Assembly: GCF_003287275.1 (NCBI RefSeq)
Contig: NZ_QEVW01000006.1
Span: forward strand, 620,001-684,000
Origin: Paenibacillus taichungensis
GTDB taxonomy: Bacteria; Bacillota; Bacilli; Paenibacillales; Paenibacillaceae
Direction: 5' to 3'
Length of the DNA stretch: 64,000 nt
The notes below the pieces were generated by a model. It saw only the letters and a list, made by a program, of their open reading frames with translations, was not told the origin of the DNA and made no database searches. Both the position numbers and the translations under genes were made by a program. The number at the start of each line of letters is the position of its first letter. Positions within the stretch are counted from its first letter, which is position 1. Shown piece by piece: positions 17,495 through 26,213 of the stretch.

Positions 17495-19348
17495 TCAGGT
17501 CAACGTAAGAATGATCTGTTCCCCGGAACGGGTAATCTTGTAGATTCCCTCTTGCATGTCAATGCCATAGTGCTTTTTCAGCAGCCACTTTGCGTTTCGA
17601 TCCGTCTCCACGACGACCAGATAATCGTATCCGCTCAGGAGATTGTCCATATTATCCTCATAGAACAACACGATCCCATCCACATGCGGGGCATACAAGA
17701 AATACTTCCCGACATACTGCATGTAATAATTCGTGACCTGCTGGTCCTTATCCGAGGCATAGAACAGATATCTGTTGTTGTCCTCCTGACCACCTTTATA
17801 CCAGCGATCGCCGGTAACCGCATGGATTTTGTAAGGGAGCGTTGTATCGTACGTTTTGGCAATCGAGACAATCCCGTTGTATTCCGACAAAAGAATGGTC
17901 GCTGCAATCGCCATACAGCCGATGATTCCTTTTTGATAATGCCCCTTCGTCTCGACCGTCTTGAAGGCTTGATAGTCAGGCACTTCACCAATCCGATAGT
18001 GGAATGAACGCTCTAGGTCAATTGCAGCGCACAGCACCAATCCACCGGCGAACAGTACCACAATACTCGAGGCATAACGCTCAAAACCGGCCAGTACGAT
18101 CGCCTCATCCATCGGCATGGAGAAGAGATATAACGCCAGAATACCTGCATAATACAGCAACAATACAACATCCAGTGCAATCAGTGCTTTCCACAAATTC
18201 CACTTCTTCTTGAGCACCACATAGGCAAATACCGAAGCCGTAATCGCTACAATCTCGAAAATGACAATACCGATAACCGGCCGTGTCGTAATATCCGTAC
18301 TCGATTTTAAGAACAGCCACAGAATCTCATGCATCTGCTCCGCCGTTTTACCGGATTGAATCCCCGAAGTAGCCACATCAAATTTGTTATCGACGCCCTG
18401 AAACACCGTTGCCATACGCAAGCTCCAGCCGAAGTATGGAATCAGTGTACCGCAGATGGTGCCAATAACAGTAAGTGCAGTTTTCCAACTGAACTTTTGT
18501 CTGTGTTTTAGCCATGCATACACCAGAAAGATCAGGCCGATGGCTGCAAAAATAATGCCTGTACTTTTAATGACAGTCAGCACACCTGCAAGCGGGAGCA
18601 TGATGATACATGCTCGCTTGATATCATGACGATATTGGTATACTACGGCCAGGATAGCGAGCGCATAGATGGGGAGCAGGAAATCCACGAGCAGGTTGGT
18701 AATCCGAATCGTAAGGTTGAAGAAAGACAGCGTGGATAACCCAAGTCCAAGAAACGCATACAGCAGAAAACGTTTCTTCTCGGAAACGATGCCAAACATG
18801 GCGTAAAAACAGGAAAAGATCAGCAGACCTTGTGCAAGCAGCATCACAGACTGGTCATGCCCCATGAAGCGACAGACGTAATAAATAAAAGATGAGGTTC
18901 CTAGTGGATAATTTTTAAAATCAATTAGGTTCGAATCCGGTGTCGGAAAAGCATTTGTGCTAAGCATCTGCTTCAAGACAATCGCCCAGTGGGAAAAATT
19001 ATCGTAGTGCGTCAATTGATTTTGGAAGAGTACCAGTAAGAAAATGAATGTCCCTGCCAGGAATGAAAACTGGAATAAGGAAAAAGAAATGCGAAAGGAT
19101 GCCCCTCGGCGCATTCCGAGAAACACCATTCCTCCATACAATAGTAATCCGACGAGTAGAAGGACAAGGCTGCCAATGTAGAGCTGCCCTGCCAAACCGC
19201 TAAGAAAGACAATACATGCTATGGAGGAAAACACAAATACAGGGATGAACTCCCAACGTATAGATAGTGCCTTTCGAACAAACTGCATGTAACCAATAAA
19301 GGAGAATATCAATAAAACTCCCATCACAAGTTGAAGCATATACAGCAT
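17495..19348 (-). CDS. Large multi-pass membrane protein, GT-C-like
   Basis: This 617-residue protein has about eleven to thirteen hydrophobic helices, followed by a soluble C-terminal domain of about 130 residues (from VSIAKTYDTTLPYK). An early loop reads THYDNFSHWAIVLKQML, with acidic and aromatic residues where GT-C glycosyltransferases carry catalytic carboxylates. I cannot assign it to a named family. It is the last gene of a three-gene operon with a GT2-GtrA protein and a BcsA-like synthase, 11 bp after the latter, so a role in making or exporting a surface glycan is likely. GGAGAG precedes the start. Confidence 0.7.
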   Translation of the reverse strand: MLYMLQLVMGVLLIFSFIGYMQFVRKALSIRWEFIPVFVFSSIACIVFLSGLAGQLYIGSLVLLLVGLLLYGGMVFLGMRRGASFRISFSLFQFSFLAGTFIFLLVLFQNQLTHYDNFSHWAIVLKQMLSTNAFPTPDSNLIDFKNYPLGTSSFIYYVCRFMGHDQSVMLLAQGLLIFSCFYAMFGIVSEKKRFLLYAFLGLGLSTLSFFNLTIRITNLLVDFLLPIYALAILAVVYQYRHDIKRACIIMLPLAGVLTVIKSTGIIFAAIGLIFLVYAWLKHRQKFSWKTALTVIGTICGTLIPYFGWSLRMATVFQGVDNKFDVATSGIQSGKTAEQMHEILWLFLKSSTDITTRPVIGIVIFEIVAITASVFAYVVLKKKWNLWKALIALDVVLLLYYAGILALYLFSMPMDEAIVLAGFERYASSIVVLFAGGLVLCAAIDLERSFHYRIGEVPDYQAFKTVETKGHYQKGIIGCMAIAATILLSEYNGIVSIAKTYDTTLPYKIHAVTGDRWYKGGQEDNNRYLFYASDKDQQVTNYYMQYVGKYFLYAPHVDGIVLFYEDNMDNLLSGYDYLVVVETDRNAKWLLKKHYGIDMQEGIYKITRSGEQIILTLT

Positions 19349-19359
19349 CTCTATCTCTC

Positions 19360-21651
19360 CTAACCCTCTCTGGTGAAACGCTCGGCATGTGGATGGGTCA
19401 AATCACTCAGTAATTGATCAATCAAACCGCGCTCCACGATATCATCAATATTCTCCACCGAGAGAAGCACTTCGCGACGATTGGCTGTTGTTTTCCCTGT
19501 ATGCTGCAAAATGACTTCAATATTACTCTTCGTATAAAAAGTAACGATCGCTCCTGCCGCAATATCACCATGAAGACCTGTGGCGGAAAAGAAACGATAA
19601 TTAAAGCTGCGCAGCGTGCATCCAGCATTGTTGGTGAAATGAACTGGAAGCTGAAGGGAAAGCCTCGGCATTTTTCGCTGATCCGATCTAGGTTGAACAA
19701 TACGTTTTTTCACATTGCGAAGCATATCGTCGTAAGCCGTATCCCACAGGTTCATCTGCTCTGGCAGCGAGTGTTTACGGTCATAGATGATTTGCATGTA
19801 TTGACGGTTATCCGTCTCATCAATCGGCTGAACCGTCGCGGAATAACGCCAGCCTTCCCCATCCTGTTTCACATAAACGATGACCGCTTGGAGATTGGCC
19901 TCATACCGCTCGGATTTTACGACCAGAGAGATCGTCTTCTGTTCAGGCAGATAAATGGGATACGGGACATAAAAGGCAATACCTTGTTCAGATACATCTA
20001 CTGTCTTGGCCTGATAGCGCAGATCCGTGTCCTGATCGTGGATCATGACATCCTCCTGTGCCCGAATGCGTTCTGTCTCCCGATACGCACGGCGGCCGAT
20101 CATGAAGAATAGGGCATAACACAGCGCAATCATATTATGAATGAGCCAGAAAATAATGATACTGCTGAAGAACAGCGCGATGCCATACTTGCCGTTAACA
20201 TATCGGATCACAGCCGCAATTGAAAGCAAAAGCAGGAAGATATGCGGGAGTGCATACAACAGAGCAGACATCCATTTCCGGCCTTTCGCTCTGCTTTTAT
20301 TCGTAACCTTGAATTTTTTCTCGCGGATGCCCAACGTTTCGAGGAGAACCGGCCATATCAGATAAGGCATAAATATCGTATCAATAACCTGACTCCAGCG
20401 CTGATTCCGAATATTGCTCGACAGATAACGCATCGATACGCTGTAGAAGAAATAGGACGGAAGCCAGAATATTAAGATTTGCCAGAAGGTCGTGTTTACA
20501 ATCTTAAAGTCGAAGAGAGCAAATAAAATAGGTGCCAAAATAAAAATCAATCGGTTGAAAAAAGACCACCAGTACAGAAAACTACTCACATAGGTTATTC
20601 TTGTCCAGAAAGGAAGTTTCTCGGATAAGGGTGCGCGCGTATTCTGCAAGCTCTGAATAATACCCCTTGCCCAACGAATTCGCTGCTTGATCATGCTAGG
20701 AACTGTTGTTGTCGTCTGTCCAGCAGCTTGAACCTCTTGAGTCGCATAGGTAATATAGCCTTCCTGTTGTAAGCGGATGCTTGTCTCGAAGTCCTCGGTG
20801 ATCGTATTCAGCGGAAAACCGCCGATGTCTTCCATACCTTGCCGGGAAATGATCGTATTGCTTCCGGTATAGGCTACCGCATTGGAGGCATTACGCAGGA
20901 TGTTCACTTCTCTGGAGAAGAAATCCTGTTCATTCGGAATGCCCTGCTCTGCATACAAGTTAAACTGAAACAGATCCGGATTATAGAAGCTTTGAGGGGT
21001 TTGTACCAGCCCCAGCTTGAACTTTTTATCTATTTCATCCTCACGACGAAGCCGCCATCTCCCTTTCTCTTCTATAAACGTGGAGAGCAGGAAATACGGG
21101 ACGGTTTTCATCAAAAAGGTGTGCTGCGGAATCATATCTGCATCAAAGGTTGCAATGAGTGGAGAAGAGGTTTTGCTCAGGGCATTATTCAGGTTACCTG
21201 ATTTGGCATGCTTGTTGCCGGGGAAACCCAGATATCCTACGCCAAACTGCTTCGCTAGCTCCTCCACCTCAGGCCGTGCTCCATCATCACACAGATAGAT
21301 GTGAACCTTCTGCTTGTCAGGGTAATCCATAAACGTACAAGCATTGACGGTTTTATACAAAAGATCAACCGGCTCGTTATGGGTGGCAATGAACACATCC
21401 ACATGAGGATAAAAATCGGGAGGGACGATGGGAAAGTCGAGCTGCGTACGTTCCTTTTGCATTTTTTGAAAAAACAATTCAAAGGTGGTCAGTACGGTTA
21501 CCGTCTCAGCCACAATTAAGAGCATACCGAAGATGACGTTCAGTACGCCTTCTCCCCATGGCAGTGTAAAGAACATCCGCCATAACAAATAAATCGACAT
21601 CAGGATCATGGTGATGACAAAGAAAATATGTTGCCTTTTTTCGTTTTGCAC
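19360..21651 (-). CDS. BcsA-like processive glycosyltransferase with PilZ-type domains
   Basis: This roughly 763-residue GT2 membrane synthase shows the processive motifs LCDDGARPE, FDADMIP, TEDFETS and QRIRW (Q-x-x-R-W), as in cellulose and other beta-glycan synthases. Two helices precede and several follow the catalytic domain. A PilZ-type c-di-GMP site follows, with RETER (RxxxR) and DVSEQG (DxSxxG). Further on a second RKMPR and an FSATG stretch suggest a degenerate second PilZ copy. The start is GTG at 21651, preceded by AAGGAGGGAG and overlapping the previous stop (TAGTG). No bcsB partner is visible, so the product need not be cellulose. Confidence 0.9.
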   Translation of the reverse strand: MQNEKRQHIFFVITMILMSIYLLWRMFFTLPWGEGVLNVIFGMLLIVAETVTVLTTFELFFQKMQKERTQLDFPIVPPDFYPHVDVFIATHNEPVDLLYKTVNACTFMDYPDKQKVHIYLCDDGARPEVEELAKQFGVGYLGFPGNKHAKSGNLNNALSKTSSPLIATFDADMIPQHTFLMKTVPYFLLSTFIEEKGRWRLRREDEIDKKFKLGLVQTPQSFYNPDLFQFNLYAEQGIPNEQDFFSREVNILRNASNAVAYTGSNTIISRQGMEDIGGFPLNTITEDFETSIRLQQEGYITYATQEVQAAGQTTTTVPSMIKQRIRWARGIIQSLQNTRAPLSEKLPFWTRITYVSSFLYWWSFFNRLIFILAPILFALFDFKIVNTTFWQILIFWLPSYFFYSVSMRYLSSNIRNQRWSQVIDTIFMPYLIWPVLLETLGIREKKFKVTNKSRAKGRKWMSALLYALPHIFLLLLSIAAVIRYVNGKYGIALFFSSIIIFWLIHNMIALCYALFFMIGRRAYRETERIRAQEDVMIHDQDTDLRYQAKTVDVSEQGIAFYVPYPIYLPEQKTISLVVKSERYEANLQAVIVYVKQDGEGWRYSATVQPIDETDNRQYMQIIYDRKHSLPEQMNLWDTAYDDMLRNVKKRIVQPRSDQRKMPRLSLQLPVHFTNNAGCTLRSFNYRFFSATGLHGDIAAGAIVTFYTKSNIEVILQHTGKTTANRREVLLSVENIDDIVERGLIDQLLSDLTHPHAERFTREG

Positions 21652-22748
21652 TACAGCTGCTCCCTCCTTGCCGCAAATACCCATCTTCGCTGCAATTGAA
21701 AACTGAGCAGGAACAGCAAGGCATCACAGACAAATTTCGCGATTTTCTCATCCACGAAGAAAATCGTATGGAACAAATATACCCCCGTACTGGACAGCAC
21801 AATCACGAATCCACACAACGTCAAATAGCGCCATAGACTGCCCTGGCTATCCTCTTTGCGGAATACAAAATACCTATTCAGTACATAGTTGACGACAATA
21901 GAAATAATTCTCGCAATCACGGTTGCGAGCAGAATCCTTAGATAATCCTGCTGACCCAATATAGGCCGCAAAAAGTCGATCAAAAACCATGCAATTCCCA
22001 AATCAACGACAGAACTCGCAACTGAAGAGGAAATAAACCGCAGGAAGTTGGAGAACAGCACACCCATCACCCGAGCGCTGTCCTGAATCGCTTTAAAGTG
22101 TGTGCCTGCATTTCCATTCTCATAGATGACTTGAATCGGCATGGTATGAATCGGTATACCGGACTGAATACACGAGATGAGCATCTGCAGCTCGTATTCA
22201 AAACGAGTGCCGCGAACATCTTGCATGAAAGCTAGCAGTCCGGGGCCAAAGGCTCGAAGCCCGGTTTGGGTATCTGATAGCTTTTTGCCGTAAAGCATAG
22301 CAAATATAAAGGACGTCATTCGATTACCCAGCAAGGATTTCGGCGGTATGCCTCCCTCACTGAAGTTTCTTACCCCAAGAACCAATGAGTCAGGATGCTG
22401 CCTGGCTTCTTTCGCAAGTCTGTATACATCCTCTGCTGCGTGCTGCCCATCTGAGTCCGCAGTGACGACGAACGAAGATGCATCGAACTGCTCTCCGATA
22501 TACTTAAATCCGGTCTTAAGTGCAGCACCCTTTCCCAGATTTTCCGCATGACGCAGCAAAACACACCCGTTTTCACCCAGCTCTTCGAAAATCGACTGAT
22601 ACGCCTCACCAGATCCATCGTCCACAATGACAATATGGGTCAAGCCATATTCTCGCAATTGCCGTACATAGGCTGGAAGTCTCTCATCTGGCTCAAGCGA
22701 TGGAATAAGGATGATCGTTTTGCCGTCTTCAGTTTTATCTATAATCAT
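21651..22748 (-). CDS. GT2 glycosyltransferase fused to a GtrA domain
   Basis: This 365-residue protein has an N-terminal GT-A glycosyltransferase domain (IVIVDDGSG; NLGKGAALKTGFKY; VTADSDGQH, the DxD-type motif), residues 10-225. A C-terminal GtrA-like domain of four membrane helices follows (about 235-360, ending in QLQRRWVFAAR). The family usually transfers a sugar from a nucleotide donor to polyprenyl phosphate, and GtrA helps flip it across the membrane. It would therefore supply lipid-linked sugar for the downstream synthase and membrane protein. Its stop overlaps the GTG of the next gene. The ribosome binding site is poor (CTAGG). Confidence 0.88.
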   Translation of the reverse strand: MIIDKTEDGKTIILIPSLEPDERLPAYVRQLREYGLTHIVIVDDGSGEAYQSIFEELGENGCVLLRHAENLGKGAALKTGFKYIGEQFDASSFVVTADSDGQHAAEDVYRLAKEARQHPDSLVLGVRNFSEGGIPPKSLLGNRMTSFIFAMLYGKKLSDTQTGLRAFGPGLLAFMQDVRGTRFEYELQMLISCIQSGIPIHTMPIQVIYENGNAGTHFKAIQDSARVMGVLFSNFLRFISSSVASSVVDLGIAWFLIDFLRPILGQQDYLRILLATVIARIISIVVNYVLNRYFVFRKEDSQGSLWRYLTLCGFVIVLSSTGVYLFHTIFFVDEKIAKFVCDALLFLLSFQLQRRWVFAARREQL

Positions 22749-22801
22749 CCTAGTTAAGCCTCAATTCGACATATTTTCACAAATTCTTTTTGAATACTGT
22801 G

Positions 22802-22830
22802 AGTATAACATCGAAAGAGTAGACAGTAAA
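22802..22830 (-). promoter_or_regulatory. Promoter of the polysaccharide operon
   Basis: On the minus strand there is a -35 TTTACT (22825-22830), a 17-bp spacer and a -10 TATACT (22802-22807), about 55 bp before the GT2-GtrA start. Confidence 0.65.
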
Positions 22831-22924
22831 CGAACAACTTGTATATATTTTGGTAAAAAAGTTGTATACACATTCGTATTAATGTATAGGCAAAAAATAC
22901 TAGGAATAGGACTGTGGTATACAC

Positions 22925-22955
22925 AACGAAAAACTCGCCACGATTATGGGCGAGT
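22925..22955 (-). terminator. Terminator of the YceI-like gene
   Basis: A 7-bp stem, ACTCGCC/GGCGAGT (22933-22939, 22949-22955), is followed on the minus strand by TTTTCG. Confidence 0.75.
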
Positions 22956-22981
22956 GGATATTCAGATATCATGTAACAATG

Positions 22982-23515
22982 CTATTCTATTCGAATGGCT
23001 TCGATATTAAGCTCGATGCTTACTTCATTTCCGACGACAATTCCACCCGCTTCCAGAGGCGAGTTGAAACTCAAACCAAATTCATTACGATCAATACTGG
23101 CTGTTGAACGAAAGCCCACACGTTCCCGGCCACGAGGGTCTTTATTAAACCCTTCAAAAACGGTATGAAAAGTGATAGGTTTTGTTACGCCATGCAGCGT
23201 TAGATTGCCTGCAAGTTCATATTGCCGTTCGCCAGTAAGAACGCATTTGGTGCTTTGAAACGTAATGGCTGGATACTTGGCAGTATCAAAGAATTCTTCG
23301 CTCCTCAGGTGTTCATCGCGTTGCCGCTGGCGAGTTGTGATACTATTTGCGTCGATGGAAGCCTGAATACCCAAGATTGTTACATCGTTGGGGTCAAAAC
23401 TTAAAACCGCTTCGAAACGCTCGAAAACACCTTTGATTTTATTAATCATTAAATGCTTCACCGAAAACTCAACAGAACTGTGGTCCGGATCCACTTCCCA
23501 TTTGACATTGCTCAT
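22982..23515 (-). CDS. YceI-family lipid-binding-type protein
   Basis: This 177-residue YceI-domain protein begins directly with the domain (WEVDPDHSSVEFSVKHLM) and has no signal peptide, so it is probably cytoplasmic. The family folds as a lipocalin-like barrel that binds polyisoprenoids or similar lipids. Conserved patterns visible are TGERQYELAGNLTLHGVTKPI and the C-terminal GNEVSIELNIEA. It may help handle isoprenoid carriers for the adjacent glycan operon, but it has its own terminator and this link is only positional. Confidence 0.88.
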   Translation of the reverse strand: MSNVKWEVDPDHSSVEFSVKHLMINKIKGVFERFEAVLSFDPNDVTILGIQASIDANSITTRQRQRDEHLRSEEFFDTAKYPAITFQSTKCVLTGERQYELAGNLTLHGVTKPITFHTVFEGFNKDPRGRERVGFRSTASIDRNEFGLSFNSPLEAGGIVVGNEVSIELNIEAIRIE

Positions 23516-23598
23516 GAATAAATTCCACCTCTATAATAATATGATGAGAAAGGTCGACCTATCTCCAAAGCAGCGCTATTCGCATGCTCTTAATATAC

Positions 23599-23636
23599 AA
23601 AAAGGCTACTGACAACGTAATGTCAGTAGCCTTTTT
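23599..23636. terminator. Strong bidirectional terminator hairpin
   Basis: A perfect 16-bp stem (23599-23614 and 23621-23636; A5 on one side, T5 on the other) has a 6-base loop. It lies in the gap between two divergent genes, where no transcript is expected to end. Confidence 0.85.
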
Positions 23637-23739
23637 GCGTTCTAGCATTTTCTCATAAATATAGACGAATGGCCGCTTATGCTGATCACTAATTTGAATT
23701 AGAATTACCGTAGAAGTCTGGAAAAAGGCTGTGATTCCA

Positions 23740-24462
23740 ATGTTAATCAAAAGAGATAAATGGTTGCAATATCGCATCCTCCGGAAGGGCTCCTCTCTCG
23801 TTGGACGTTTACCAGAAACACACTTGCTTAAAAAGGACACTTTAACGAAGATGCTGCTTCAATATCAAAGCGTTGTACTGAAGCCTCGTAACGGAAGTTA
23901 TGGAAGGGATATTATCTTTATCAAACGGAACAGTGTAAGAACCTATCGTATTCAAAATGAAAATAATGTGGTCATCATGAAAGACACCGACAAGGTACTC
24001 CAATGGGTCCACAAAAGAAACAAAAGTCATAGATACATTGTCCAAAAACGTCTGCATCTTGCCCGAATTGGGCACAAGCCGTTCGACATTCGGATCATCG
24101 TCCAGCGTCAAAAAGGCTCTTCAACCACTTGGAACGTTACTGGCTCCTACGCTAAAGTTGCGGCGCAAGGATATCTAGTCACAAATGTGACTAGCCGCAC
24201 CATTCCAGTGTTGGAGGCACTCAAATTATCTCAAATTGGAGATCGCAGCTTGCTTGTCAAAGCGGAACACATTGCACTATTAGCTGCCAAACGACTGGGA
24301 GAACGTTACCCGAAGCTTAGGGAAGTTGGGTTTGATATAGGTATCGACAGGAAACAGCGAGTTTGGATTATCGAAGGCAATTATAAACCGGACCTACGGC
24401 CATTCCGACTTTTGAAAGATTCCTCAATGCATCGCAAAATATTATGGTACAAGAAACATTAA
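23740..24462 (+). CDS. YheC/YheD-like ATP-grasp protein (spore coat type)
   Basis: This roughly 240-residue protein has ATP-grasp features: VVLKPRNGSYGRDI as the nucleotide loop, RYIVQKRLHLARIGHKPFDIRIIVQR as the central strands, and EVGFDIGIDRKQRVWIIEGN with metal-binding acidic residues near the C-terminus. This matches the YheC/YheD family, linked to the endospore coat; those proteins are longer, and here essentially only the ATP-grasp part remains. The ligase substrate is unknown. ATG 23740 is chosen (AAGG 11 nt upstream); a GTG at 23731 is possible. A terminator follows at 24469-24510. Confidence 0.82.
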   Translation: MLIKRDKWLQYRILRKGSSLVGRLPETHLLKKDTLTKMLLQYQSVVLKPRNGSYGRDIIFIKRNSVRTYRIQNENNVVIMKDTDKVLQWVHKRNKSHRYIVQKRLHLARIGHKPFDIRIIVQRQKGSSTTWNVTGSYAKVAAQGYLVTNVTSRTIPVLEALKLSQIGDRSLLVKAEHIALLAAKRLGERYPKLREVGFDIGIDRKQRVWIIEGNYKPDLRPFRLLKDSSMHRKILWYKKH

Positions 24463-24468
24463 AGCGAA

Positions 24469-24510
24469 AAAGAGACGACCAGCCTTTTTCTACGGGGCAG
24501 TCGTCTCTTT
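24469..24510 (+). terminator. Terminator after the YheC/D-like gene
   Basis: An 11-bp stem, AAAGAGACGAC (24469-24479) with GTCGTCTCTTT (24500-24510), encloses a 20-base loop containing a T5 run. Confidence 0.7.
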
Positions 24511-24555
24511 AGGTTAAGTTGTATGATGCTTATGATGATCATGACGCTTCAGTTA

Positions 24556-24894
24556 TTACTTGATGCGTCTCGTGGCACTTGTAACACGTGTCACTTGGAA
24601 CTTATTTACCCCTACCTGTATAATGGCAAACTGGCTATAAGAAGTACCGGAAGAAGTATACGGCTCAGCTTCAATATTCCCACTTGGCGTTCTAACCGTT
24701 GCGGTGATTCTAGTTACCAAGCAGACTCCACGGCCGGAAGCTCTCCAAGTCTCGTCACGCAGAACACTATAGTTGTCGTCACTACAAAAGATGGATGCAT
24801 ATTCAACTTTTCCAGACGCATTAAACGAAGTAGAGTTATAGATCTGAACAGGGTCATAACCACCTCTTGGTCCTCCAGGTCTTCTATTTCCCAT
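24556..24894 (-). CDS. Small Gly/Arg-start protein of unknown function
   Basis: This 112-residue protein is not one I recognise. It starts MGNRRPGGPRGG, then is rich in Ser/Thr/Tyr with predicted beta structure (repeated stretches such as VRTPSGNIEAEPYTSSGTSY) and a basic end (ATRRIK). Two cysteines are present. AAGGAGG lies 8 nt before the ATG at 24894, so it is a real gene. Its neighbours are a spore-coat-type ATP-grasp protein and a collagen-like protein, which makes a spore-surface role possible but unproven. Nothing supportable was seen in the 440 bp upstream (24895-25338). Confidence 0.65.
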   Translation of the reverse strand: MGNRRPGGPRGGYDPVQIYNSTSFNASGKVEYASIFCSDDNYSVLRDETWRASGRGVCLVTRITATVRTPSGNIEAEPYTSSGTSYSQFAIIQVGVNKFQVTRVTSATRRIK

Positions 24895-25338
24895 TATCAA
24901 AACCTCCTTATTATTGATAGTTTTATTAAATGCAATTCAATTGTTTTGGTAAGGTATAAATGTGGACAAGGAACAAAAAGTGCGTTTGTCCGGTGGTTGC
25001 GAGAGGAAACTTATAACGCTGTACCTCAACAAAAAGAACCCCCCTCGTATTCACAAAGTTGGTTCAGGAATTATAGATTTATCAGCAAGCCTATGTAAAC
25101 ATGAATTGCCTAAACTTAATTGATATCCGCTGATTCTAAGGGTTAACAATAATTAACCATCCAAAATTGATCCTGTAGAAGGATCTAAAACTAAGACACT
25201 ACTCTTATTTAGACACTTCTGATCGAGATAGTTTCCTTTTGTTGAACACATGTCTCATCTAACAACGAAAAAAACACGATCGGATAGCGCACAACGTGTT
25301 GTTTCGTTATTACATAGAATCAACCTGTTTAATTTTTG

Positions 25339-25551
25339 TTACTTCATCTGTCCTTTGATGACTTTCATCATGCTTTTACCAGTTGCTATAATTGCTTCTT
25401 CTGCTGAACGTGGTGTCCAACCAAGTATACGTTGGGCTTTTTGATTACTCGTTGACATATCTTTTCCCAAGAGTGTTGCAATCATTCTTAATTTAGGGTT
25501 GAAAATCGCCGCAACACGAACAATACTATTGGGGAGTTCTCTCTTAGGCAC
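25339..25551 (-). pseudogene. Remnant of a NAD-dependent epimerase/SDR
   Basis: Only the C-terminal end of an extended SDR (NAD-dependent epimerase type) is left. The block PNSIVRVAAIFNPKLRMIA followed by TSNQKAQRILGWTPRSAEEA and IIATGKSM is the usual end of that family. The Rossmann domain and catalytic site are missing. The frame runs on to 25647, but upstream of 25551 it passes through the terminator of the next gene, so the 5' part was lost by deletion. Confidence 0.75.
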
Positions 25552-25593
25552 GTTTATGGCATCTGATAAGCAATTCTCCAGGGATGCGCCACA

Positions 25594-25626
25594 CAACAAA
25601 GAGAACAGCCCCAGGCTGTTCTCTTT
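25594..25626 (-). terminator. Terminator of the collagen-like gene
   Basis: A 13-bp perfect stem (25598-25610, 25614-25626; AAAGAGAACAGCC) with a 3-base loop is followed by T-rich sequence on the minus strand. Confidence 0.8.
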
Positions 25627-25637
25627 CGCTGTCTGTC

Positions 25638-25994
25638 TTAGAAGCATGTGAACGAGCTAATCCGATTCAAATCAATACCGAAGTATCCCCAGAAGAAACC
25701 GAACCATCTGAACCCTGCAACAGAATTACGCCCGACAAATACCGGAAAGAACCAGAATTGCTCGCCGTTGTTCAGCCAAATGTATGTGTTGCGGAACATA
25801 CAGCGTCTGATCCCGCCGGGATCGATAGCATATGTGGCGGTCTGCATTTGCGGTACGAACTGCGGTGGAGGAGCCGTCGGCGCTTGAACCCCTCCCGGTG
25901 CACCCCCTGGAAAACCCGGACCCCCCGGCCCTACCGGTCCACCTGGTCCGCCTGGAAACCCTCCGCCAGGTCCCGGCATTGGAAAAAACCCCAT
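25638..25994 (-). CDS. Collagen-like Gly/Pro-rich protein, probable spore-surface protein
   Basis: This 118-residue protein has a short Gly-Pro block (residues 7-34, with GFPGGPGGPVGPGGPGFPGG), a proline linker and a distinctive C-terminal half very rich in Phe, Trp and Asn (IWLNNGEQFWFFPVFVG; GFRWFGFFWGYFG). There is no signal peptide. Short collagen-like tracts with an aromatic globular end are common in coat and exosporium proteins; the assignment is inference from composition and neighbours. AAAGGAG lies 9 nt before the ATG at 25994. The open frame continues upstream but without a supported start. Confidence 0.7.
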   Translation of the reverse strand: MGFFPMPGPGGGFPGGPGGPVGPGGPGFPGGAPGGVQAPTAPPPQFVPQMQTATYAIDPGGIRRCMFRNTYIWLNNGEQFWFFPVFVGRNSVAGFRWFGFFWGYFGIDLNRISSFTCF

Positions 25995-26213
25995 ATGTGA
26001 TCGCTCCTTTCGATGAGTAGGCATAATCATCATATGCATTCGCGGAAAGGGCGACTGGGCGAATATCAAAAATATCACCAACAAAGCTTGACCCATATTC
26101 AGTTTCTCCACATAGGGGAAACATTGCCGCATGAAACCCCAGTCAATTTTGACAAATAAAGTGAGTGAGTGATAGATTCTAAGTATATTCATTCTTTAAA
26201 TTGGGGTGGGCCT

